DNA of 24,270 bases, taken from Hypsibius dujardini (taxonomy: Eukaryota; Tardigrada; Eutardigrada; Parachela; Hypsibiidae). The notes under the pieces were generated by a model, which worked only from the letters and a program-made list of their open reading frames with translations, was not told the DNA's origin and did not search any database. Of the stretch, positions 1 to 7,978 are shown piece by piece (position 1 is the first letter of the stretch; each line of letters starts with the position of its first letter). The position numbers and the translations under genes were made by a program. The stretch lies in the NCBI GenBank assembly GCA_001579985.1, contig LRSR01009928.1:1-24270 (forward strand), in the 5' to 3' direction.

Positions 1-103
1 GATCAATCAACAGGTGTAATGATCAATCAACCGATCAATCAACAGTTGTAATGATTGTGTAGACTTAAAGTGGGCCAATAGATCAATCAATCAATGGGTC
101 TGT
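1..103. repeat. (ATCA)n-rich intron sequence
   Basis: Short tracts of GATCAATCAAC-type repeats lie in the intron just upstream of the first visible exon of the KH-domain gene. The same tetranucleotide motif recurs at 3490-3640, 6257-6633 and 15676-15915. A T-rich stretch and a TTTCAG acceptor follow and end at position 121. Confidence 0.7.
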
Positions 104-121
104 GTTTTTTTTTGGTTTCAG

Positions 122-403
122 TTGGAAATACGACACAGCGTCCGTATCTTCCACGGGCGGGATTTTGAGGGTCGCGGCCGTGATCGTGATCGTCCTTCGG
201 CACCGCGAGGCACTGCTCGTGTATGTGTGTACGGCCGCTTTCCGAATATCATGGCTGCACGGCGGGAAATTTTCGGCTGGATGGAACTGCAGGCAGATTA
301 CAAGGAGGAAGTGATCGTGGTGCCGGAGTATGCAGCTGGGAATGTCATCGGGCGTCAAGGTGGTCGTGTTGGTAAGCGGAGCCGATGGTTCGGGTCTGTT
401 ATT

Positions 404-461
<58 letters not shown>

Positions 462-1195
462 TACATAACAAGCCGTCCACCTGTGACCCTTTGTCTTTCA
501 TTCAAATAGCAAACATGCAGCTTGAGTCCAAGGCGCGAATCGATGTTCAGACACGGGATGAACGCAAAGCTGAACCCAATGAGTCCATTAAAATAACCGT
601 TTCCGGACGTCGACCGGCACGGGATGCCGCCAAGAGGTTACTGCAAGAATGTGTGGAGCACAGTGAACGAATGCGGGAGAAGGACCAAATTCGTGATTCC
701 ATTCGCGATGTCCGTCGAATGATCATGTACGGCCACGAAGATTCTGAGGAGGAGGAGGAAAATGTTGGACGGGAGGAAGAACCGACAGTGGAGGAACAAG
801 AGAAACGATCATGGTCAGACACTCGACCGGCGATTGACGAGCCGGTTAAGATTCCGACTTCTCCCGCTCCGTCGTTGCTGTTCAAACCACGAAGCGTTCT
901 GGTTGCGGAGGCCCGAGCTGCCGCACGTGGGAGGAATATTGGTAGTGTCCCGTCGCCGAGCCAATGGGGTGGTGGACCTGTGTCAGAACCGGGAAATGAT
1001 GGAAGCGCCAGCGCGGTCGAGTCCAAAGCACCTTCTTGGGGTCAAGGATTTGCGACTTGGGGGCAGCAACCAATCGAATCTCAGCCGGCCACCTCATGGG
1101 GTGAAGGACATTCAACGTGGGCTTCAGCACCGGGTGCTACTGATAGTAACGGCACTCAGTCGGGAAGAATTAAGCCAGAGGATGCCTCTTGGTAG
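122..1195 (+). CDS. KH-domain RNA-binding protein, C-terminal part (5' exons outside the window)
   Basis: Two exons are visible, 122-371 and 510-1195 (TAG at 1193-1195), joined in phase 1 (TTTCAG acceptor, GTAAGC donor, AAATAG acceptor). A KH domain spans the splice: VIVVPEYAAGNVIGRQGGRV holds the GXXG-type loop (GRQG) after an isoleucine, followed by NMQLESKARIDV and an IKITVSG strand. The first exon also carries VRIFHGRDF and RVCVYGRFPNIMAARREI, which look like the second half of an earlier KH repeat, so the whole protein probably has tandem KH domains. After the KH domain come a charged helix, an acidic run (DSEEEEENVG) and a disordered tail with four WG motifs ending in a terminal Trp. 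KH domains bind single-stranded RNA; the exact orthologue is not identified. The 138-nt intron between the exons is itself open in frame. Confidence 0.75.
404..461. repeat. (CAGA)n microsatellite in KH-gene intron
   Basis: About fourteen uninterrupted GACA/CAGA units make up much of the 138-nt intron at 372-509. Confidence 0.95.
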
Positions 1196-1481
1196 CTTTT
1201 TTGCGTGACTTGAACGGTAATGCTGAACGGCAGTTCCTATTGCCCGTCTTGAACGGTAATGCTGACTGGCAGTTTATACGGTTCCTTTGCCGTTTTTTTT
1301 CTCGTTGGGCATTTGATGGCATATTGATGATTTTCATCATTGGGATAATTTCTTTGACTTTTGAGACTGTTCACGGTGTACTTCAGTTTTGGTTCGTTAC
1401 CAATACGAATGCCGACGAGTATGTCGTGGTGCAAAAAATGGCATTCGTATGAAATTTCGGCATTTAACGCCAAAGACAAGC

Positions 1482-1584
1482 GGATAGACGGATAGGCAGG
1501 CAGTCAGACAGACAAACAGGCAGACAGACAGATAGGCAGGCAGGAAGACAGACAAACAGGCAGACGGACAGATAGGCAGACAGC
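1482..1584. repeat. Degenerate CAGA/CAGG tetranucleotide tract
   Basis: Irregular GGCAGGCAGTCAGACAGACA units, related to the purer CAGA tracts at 404-461 and 13541-13646. Confidence 0.85.
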
Positions 1585-1720
1585 CATAGCGGTAGATTAC
1601 TTGCCTGAATACCCATCTGCATGAATGTCTTTCTGTCTAACTGTCTGAAGTATATATATATATGTCTGACTGCTTGACTGTGTGAATCTCACATTGCGAA
1701 AAGGCCTACACCTGCTACAA

Positions 1721-1871
1721 TCAACGACAAGATTGAGTACACTGGAGGGTCCGGGGTATGGGCAAAGGGGGTGGTCAGGTGGTTGATTGTTCGATTGTTT
1801 GAAAACCACCCCCTGCCCCGCCCCTTTTGCCCATTCCCCGGACCCTCCAGCGTACTCAATCTTTTCGTTGA
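1721..1871. mobile_element. Inverted-repeat element, family A, divergent copy
   Basis: Two arms of about 60 bp (from about 1721 and ending about 1871) are imperfect reverse complements. The outer part reads CAACGACAAGATTGAGTAC and pairs with GTACTCAATCTTTTCGTTG. The inner part shares the GGGTCC...GGGCAAA.GGGG GC-rich core with elements at 10495-10723 and 20395-20659. No coding capacity, so a MITE-like or fold-back element. Confidence 0.7.
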
Positions 1872-1981
1872 CTGTATTTGCGCGAAAAGATTGCTCCCAT
1901 TTAAATGTCAGCTTCACTATCGTGCTTCGGTGACAGAAACTCGTCCAACGCACACATCCAGACATAGTCAAGCAATGTTAA

Positions 1982-1987
1982 AATAAA
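1982..1987 (+). promoter_or_regulatory. Candidate poly(A) signal AATAAA for the KH gene
   Basis: AATAAA occurs on the plus strand about 790 nt after the KH stop codon and 55 nt before the convergent coatomer gamma stop codon. Position is the only support. Confidence 0.35.
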
Positions 1988-2042
1988 TATACCAGCAGAT
2001 TGAAAAAAAATATCGACGAAAAACAGATTCCCGTTACTACTA

Positions 2043-5000
2043 CTACATGGACTCTATGATCGCCTGGTTGATGTCCGGATCGTCGCTGCGCACCTGCAGC
2101 TGCATGGCCACCCCGTTTTCCGCCAGGATGAACTTACAGCGCACGAGGACGTTAAAATTGCCCCGAAAAACGCCGGACATGACCAGGAGGTGGCTGTTTT
2201 TATCGTCCGGCACCTTCTCCGTCCGGTCCAGCGGCTGCATGCCGAAGAAGGTGACAAAGTTGTCCACCGCGTCCTGCAGCTTCTTGTACTGATTCAGCGC
2301 GTACGTGCCCGTGTTCTCGTTCTCCTCCCCGAACTCCTCCCACGCCGACCCGAAGTTGGGAACGATGGTGCGCTGCATGTGGTCCGCGAGGGTCACTTCA
2401 ATGTCTTCCAGCACGTACTCGTCCTCGTAGCCCTCCTCCGAGTCGACCTCACCGGTGGCGGGGTCGCAGTCCTTGACGAGGAATTTCAGCGTGCAACCGA
2501 AGGTCCCCGTAGCACCGCTGTCGTCCTTGGGAAGGCAGATCCGAGTATACGTGGTGCCTACAAAATACGAATTACACGTTGGTTCGTCAGGTCAAAGACT
2601 CGAAAATGAGACATGACGATCGGAGACCGAGCTGCGAGAGTTCCCTGGTCGACCTTCGTGACTCAACCTGTTCAGGCAACCTGTTCAGGCAACCTGTTCA
2701 GGCAACCTGTTCAAGCAACCTATTCAGGCAGGCAACCTGTTCAGGCAACCTGTTCAAGCAGGCAACCTGTTCAGGCAGGCAACCTGTTCAGGCAGGCAAC
2801 CTGTTCAGGCAGGCAACCTGTTCAGGCAGGCAACCTGTTCAGGCAGCCTAGACGCGTTGTCCTTACCCTTTACGTTGCACTCCAGTTTCGGGCAATGGAT
2901 CGTTCCATTGATGACGAACGCCGGATCCTGGCTTTCCACATTGACAAAGACATTCTCCAGAATCTGATCATTCAACGTGTTGATGCAGTCGAATTGGAAA
3001 ACGATGTCCTGCGCGAATGTGTGCTTGATGCACGTCACGACATACTCCGTCTCCGATTCCGTCAGCTGTATCGGCGCGGACGACTTGAACAGCGGCCCGA
3101 GTGCGGCGATCTGCGGAATGTTTTTGAACTGTTCCACGTAGGAGTCGAGGAGAGTGGTCGCCTTGGCGGAGTCCTTGGCACCGCCGCCGCCGGCGCCGGT
3201 CTGGGCGCGTTCTTCCCGCGCCTCCGATCGTGGTCGCTTTTCTTCCACCGTCAACGGTTCCGCGGCAATGGGAACGCTACGCAGATCGAATGGCTCCTCC
3301 GCCGGGGTGGTCAAATAGGTTTGGAGTGCGCGCTCCAAGGAAACGATGGACACCTGAAAAACGTCATCGCATTAAGAGTGTCTCCATTAATCCATCTGGC
3401 GGTCAGTTCTGTTCCCTGTTAAACTGCTCCCACTTTAACAATACAGTGCTTTACTGCTTGATACTTTGGGCCGGTCAAGTGCAATGTTTCGGTTCAATCA
3501 ACTAATCAACCAATCAACCGCTCCCCCTAACAGTGTTCACGTTAGTCAATCAACCAATCAACCGCTCCCCCTAACAGTATTCACGTTAGCCAATCAACCA
3601 ATCAATCGACCGTTCACTCGTCAATCGACCGTTCACTCGCCAAATGTTAGGCGTGCCTTGTGGCACCAAACCAATCAGCGAAGCGTACCTGCAGCGGAGT
3701 CAAGATGAACTGGTTGTACAGCGCCGCTTGATGGCTGTCCAGCACGTAGAAGTAATACGTCGCCCGATCGCGAACTTCATCATCCTGATCCATCATGCAT
3801 CGCTTTAGCAGCACCATTATATTCGGCCGCAGTTCCTCGTTGAAGGCGCCAAACTTGGCCATCGCCGTGACCGCCGCGGCCCGCACCGAGGCATTCTCCA
3901 AGATCACCCGGTTGTAGATGTAACGAATGTACTTTGACGGGTGCCGGGTCTTCGGTCCCTCACGCCCCAACAGCGCCAAAATTCGCACCGCCAAATTGAC
4001 ATGCTCGCAGTCCTCGATGAACTCGCAGAGGTGTGTCAGACCGGTTTCCTTGGCGTCGACGTTGTCTTCGACGATGGTGATGAGGGTGTCGACCAGGGCT
4101 TTCTTGAACTCGTAGCCGCCCTCTTCCCGCAGCATCGTGGCCAGGTAGGTCATCATCAGGCTGTGCTTCTTGGGGAACTTGAGACAAAGTGCCTTAACTG
4201 CCTGTGAGATAAATGGCAAGACATTTGACTGCCTGTGAGATAAATGGCAAGACATTTGACTGCCTGTGAAAAAATGGCAAAAAATGACTGCCTGTGAAAA
4301 AATGGCAAGACATTTGACTGCCTGTGAGATAAATGGCAAGAGAATTTTAGTAATCTTGCTAAATGTCTGGATCAAATGTCTATTTTAGCTAAACGAATAC
4401 TGAAAGGGCTAGAAAATAAAATCCTCGAACAAAACTACCACAAGATTACGAGATGAAATGTTTAATTCGGCGAACCGTTTCACGCTCCTTGCTGCATGAA
4501 AAACTGCGATCTTTCACACAATCTAAAGCTTTGACAACGTCAAAAAGTTTTGCCAACTAGATGGCATAAAAAGTAAGGCAATAATCCCGTTGCAGAGTTC
4601 TGACCATTGTTTGGAAAAAGCAAGGAGAAACTTCGCAGTAAACTAGCTGGGATCGAGATGGTAGGGGGGGGCCACTCGCGTGTTGGTACAAAAGTGAAAT
4701 CAACCACAACAAAGCCGTGTCGATGATGAAATACTTCTGCTGCACGCAAATAGTCATAACTTTTCTTCTTTTTTTTGTCTGTAAGAGTTCGAGTAGTGCC
4801 AATCGAAAGGCAATCTAGCTTGTAAATGCTGGGATAAAGAAAAGAGACATTTTCCTTAAGATTTTTGCTAAGCTAATTGAAAATGTGATTGACTGTTTTT
4901 GATCAATCAATAAATCAATCAACGGAGTACTAACACTTTTCGTTGCCATTCAGCGAACTCGTGGCGCCCCCTGCTTTCCTCTCTTCGCCAATCTATTTCT

Positions 5001-7062
5001 CTTTGCTAGAGTAGTCCGTGCGCTGATGATCTACGCTTTATTTGCAATCGATCATTCTGGCTTCCAACTTCGAGTGCATGAAACCTACTCTGTATAATTT
5101 ACCTGTACGACGACGACTTTGAATTCGTCGGAGATGTCGCTCATAAAAGAGGTGATCTGCTTCATCAAGCGGTCAACGTTGCTCTCATTGCCGGTCTTCA
5201 GCAGCGTTGTGATGGCCAGCGTGGCGATGGAGCGATTCGAGTCGGTGATGAGGTTCTCCAGGTCCATATTGCAAGCGGTCACGGCGGCCGGATGAGTCAT
5301 GGCCACCTGGCTCAGCGTGCGGACGGCAGTGTAACGGATGGTCGGCTTGGCCGACGAGCAGAACAGCTGCAGCACCGAAATGGCTGGCCCGAGGTCGCGT
5401 CCGGTGGAGTGACGCAGGTTGACAAGAGCGTGGGCACCTTCATAGACGACCATTTCGTTCTTGTGGCGCAAGCACGTCTCGAGAAAGTCGAAATGACTGG
5501 CGGTTGTGATCCCTGAAAGATATTTAAAATACAGAGAGACATATAGACAGGAACTCAGGCAGATAGACAGGCAGATAGACGGGCAGGCAGACAGGCAGAC
5601 AGGCAGGCAAACAGACAGACAGACAGACAGACGGATGGATGGATGGATGAACATACAGACATACAGACAGACAGACAGACAGACAGATCAAAAGCCGGTT
5701 TGTCGATCATTTCCTTCCCGTTTGGTTTGATCGCACGTACCGAGAGTGGACTCTTCCTGGATGATCTTGGCGACAATCTGGATCAGCAAGCAGACCGCCA
5801 GCGGTGATTTCAAATATCTCCCCGTGGTAAACTTGGCAATCAATTTGTTGACCGCTGAACGGTCGCTCTTGCGAATCAGATAGAGCAGTCCGAGAGCGTG
5901 GTACTGCACCATCGGGTTGTCGCTGTTGGTGGCTTCCTGAATTTCATTGCCCCAGCGCTTGACAATCTCGATGCCGGGACCGCGTGCCAGTTGAAGCGAC
6001 GAATAAAGAGCTGCACTCGCCACGGACGGGGACTTGTCCACGATGGCTTGCTTCATGTACCGTTCGATGGACTGCAGCATGCTGGGGTCGACAATGCGAC
6101 ACAGCGCTCGGATGGCGGGAGCGCGGAAGCTTTCCTCCTTACCTGTCATGTCCTTCATCAGACTGCTGGTAACGATTAGGACATCCTCAGCGACCTGCAA
6201 TTGAGACGGAAAAACCAGTTTATCATCAATGGAGGAAACGGTTAGAACGTCAACATCAATCAATCAATCCAGGCCAAAGCTTTTGCACATCGTTGATTGT
6301 TCGATAATACATCAATCAACTAGTCAATCAAACAGTCAACCAATGAATCAACCAATCAACTAGTCAATCAAACAGTCAACCAATGAATCAACCAATCGAC
6401 TAATCAATCAAACAGTCAACCAATGAATCAACCAATCGACCAATCAATCAACTAATCGACCAATCAATCAAACAGTCAACCAATCAATCAACTAATCGAC
6501 CAATCAATCAAACAGTCAACCAATGAATCAACCAATCGACCAATCAATCAAACAATCAACCAATGAATCAACCAATCGACCAATCAATCAAACAGTCAAC
6601 CAATGAATCAACCAATCGACCAATCAATCAAGAACCGATCCTAAGTGTAAGTCAGTTTAATTCTCCCTGTCGTTAAATCTGCTTACTGTTTATGATACCC
6701 TCCCCGCTTACACAGTACACTATGAAACCCGATTCAATTTAACGAAAGACGTTCGTACGAACCGAGCAGAGCTCTTTGATGCCGAGGAAGACCAGACGAC
6801 GAAGCGTTGGATTCGGCGATTGAAACAGCTTCGTGATAGCGAAGAAGAAGTTCGTCGCCTCCTTCGCGGTCAGCTGCTCGCCCTGATTCAGCATGTAGAG
6901 TATTTCCGTGGCCACCGGGATGCATTTGGAGACGTTGATAGGCGTGTCGTTGAAGATTCGAGCTTTTTGCAGCGCCACTGAGCGATCCGGATTGGCGTAC
7001 CGATTCCCCGCGGATTCGTCGTCCTTCTTCTCCCCGCGTTTCCCCGTGTTATAATAGGCCAT
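2043..7062 (-). CDS. COPG1: Coatomer subunit gamma (COPI coat), complete, 6 coding exons
   Basis: Exons on the minus strand: 7062-6763, 6194-5741, 5512-5103, 4201-3689, 3353-2867, 2557-2043 (TAG at 2045-2043). They sum to 2,679 nt, 892 aa plus stop; human COPG1 is about 874 aa. Phases agree at all junctions (0, 1, 0, 0, 1). The N-terminal HEAT/adaptin trunk is highly recognisable ([116 protein letters not shown]). An acidic/Gly-rich hinge follows, then the appendage domain ([59 protein letters not shown]). Gamma links the coat trunk and appendage and recruits Arf1 and ArfGAP at the Golgi. The donor of exon 1 (GTTCGT) is weak. The hinge insert [18 protein letters not shown] looks lineage-specific. 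Vertebrate COPG1 and COPG2 cannot be distinguished here. Confidence 0.95.
2664..2847. repeat. 13/17-bp minisatellite in last coatomer gamma intron
   Basis: Tandem CAACCTGTTCAGG units (13 bp) grade into CAACCTGTTCAGGCAGG units (17 bp). The array fills most of the 309-nt intron 2558-2866. Confidence 0.95.
3490..3640. repeat. (ATCA)n / CAATCAACCAATCAACCG repeats in coatomer gamma intron
   Basis: About three longer direct copies (CCAATCAACCGCTCCCCCTA plus CAGT.TTCACGTTAG) are embedded in ATCA-type repeats, in the intron 3354-3688. Confidence 0.85.
4198..4345. repeat. 31-bp tandem repeat carrying the exon-4 splice acceptor of coatomer gamma
   Basis: Five head-to-tail copies start at 4198, 4229, 4260, 4288 and 4318 (31, 31, 28, 30 and about 28 bp). 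Read on the minus strand, each contains a pyrimidine-containing stretch, CACAG, and then GCAGT, the same arrangement as the real acceptor whose exon begins at 4201. The unit therefore overlaps the exon edge. Confidence 0.9.
4346..5102. other. Remainder of coatomer gamma intron 3, no gene seen
   Basis: This AT-rich intron sequence includes a short ATCAATCAA stretch near 4901-4922. I see no convincing exon, RNA gene or element. Confidence 0.6.
5531..5689. repeat. (CAGA)n tetranucleotide tract in coatomer gamma intron 2
   Basis: Degenerate AGACAGGCAG units followed by purer CAGA and GGAT/GATG units fill the intron 5513-5740. On the minus strand it is open as a Cys-Leu-Ser-Val repeat, which is an artefact of the repeat. 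Confidence 0.9.
6257..6633. repeat. (ATCA)n satellite with about 40-bp higher-order unit
   Basis: A 377-bp array lies in coatomer gamma intron 1. The basic tetranucleotide is ATCA. Above it is a longer unit of about 40 bp (CAATCAATCAAACAGTCAAC then CAATGAATCAACCAATCGAC), repeated about eight times with small variations. Confidence 0.9.
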
Positions 7063-7978
7063 CCCTCACCTGAGAAAAATCATTTGAAAACATACCATTA
7101 CCTCCTGCCTTCAGGAAATGGACAAACACGTCAACTTAAAAGTTCGAAACGAGATATGAGTGCAAAACGGATCAGCTGCGAAGCCGGCTCGGTTCAGATA
7201 CCCTGACTCGTTCACTTACTGCTTCGCCTAAATGAATTCGGAAGCACAATGCAGGTGTCCGATGTTTCCAAAAAGAGCCTACTGAAATAACTACAGAATT
7301 CGTTGAAAATTTTTAAATGAAATTCTTGTGAGGAGCGGATGCGGAATATGGCATGGGAACAAAATTCTCCGGTGGAAAAGTTTTCTCCGCTGACGTGGAC
7401 TGCTGCTGGCTGTTTTGATATCTGTGCAACTTCCAACACGGCTCACCATGTTGGCTATGTGTTGATTTCTATCCAACTATCTACACGGCTCACCATGCTG
7501 GCTATTTGCTGATTTCTGTTCTACCTACACGGCTCACCATGTTGTTATGGCGAGCCGTGTGAGTTGATCTTTAGCCCTTGTCCGATTGGTTTGACTGGCT
7601 TGGCTTAAGAGTACAGTAACTATACATGTCCGTCCGTTTTAACAGGAAGCAAGCTAATGAAGCTAGCATTTTCAAACTTAGCAGTGTTTTTCAGTGTGAT
7701 AGGAATGAATAGAACGGATGCACGACATACTCAATCGACGCTGCAGGTGGGAGTGGTGGAACTCAAACCATATCATATGCAACGAGGTCTCCCAGTCGCT
7801 CGACATATCGATCGTGCAAACTGAGTACTAGTAACCTATGTGTTAATACTACCTGCATGAAAATTGTTCGAAATACCTCTACGGGGCATAAAATTATCAT
7901 TTTCATTGTTTCTGAATATTCGGATGAAATTTTTTATCTGCTCTCGGTCAGCAGAATCGCTTTATACTCTAGCGTAAA
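7063..7978. promoter_or_regulatory. Shared head-to-head intergenic region, coatomer gamma (-) / IFT70 (+)
   Basis: The two start codons face away from each other across 916 bp, so this segment probably holds both promoters. TTTTCTCAG followed by GTGAGGG lies directly before the coatomer gamma ATG on the minus strand, which looks like a 3' splice site and suggests a 5' UTR intron or spliced leader. A threefold direct repeat lies at 7437-7560. I did not find a convincing TATA box or X-box. Confidence 0.5.
7437..7560. repeat. Threefold CACGGCTCACCATG direct repeat with terminal hairpin
   Basis: Copies begin at 7437, 7484 and 7528. The first two extend through GGCTAT and TGATTTCT. The third closes on an inverted copy, CACGGCTCACCATG to GGCGAGCCGTG at 7549-7559. 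Confidence 0.85.

Larger units (their letters stand above)
1196..2042. other. Spacer between convergent KH gene and coatomer gamma gene
   Basis: This 847-bp stretch should hold both 3' UTRs. It contains a short direct duplication (CTTGAACGGTAATGCTGA at about 1210 and 1249), an 11-bp hairpin (ATACGAATGCC at 1403-1413 against GGCATTCGTAT at 1440-1450), a degenerate CAGA/GGCAG tract (1482-1584) and an inverted-repeat element (1721-1871). I see no further gene. Confidence 0.7.

Noticed and set aside
2190-2609. Plus-strand 139-codon frame
   Set aside because: Antisense shadow of the last coatomer gamma exon.
5085-5776. Cys-Leu-Ser-Val repeat protein frames (also at 83-505 and 13507-13689)
   Set aside because: Direct read-through of (CAGA)n tracts; the coatomer gamma and IFT70 splice sites exclude them.
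6309-6632. CRISPR-like regular repeat
   Set aside because: The intervals between repeat units are themselves ATCA repeats, not unique spacers, and the host is an animal.
7541-7560. RFX X-box for IFT70 (GTTGTTATGGCGAG)
   Set aside because: It matches the X-box consensus only partly, and is part of a local direct repeat and hairpin, so I would not call it.
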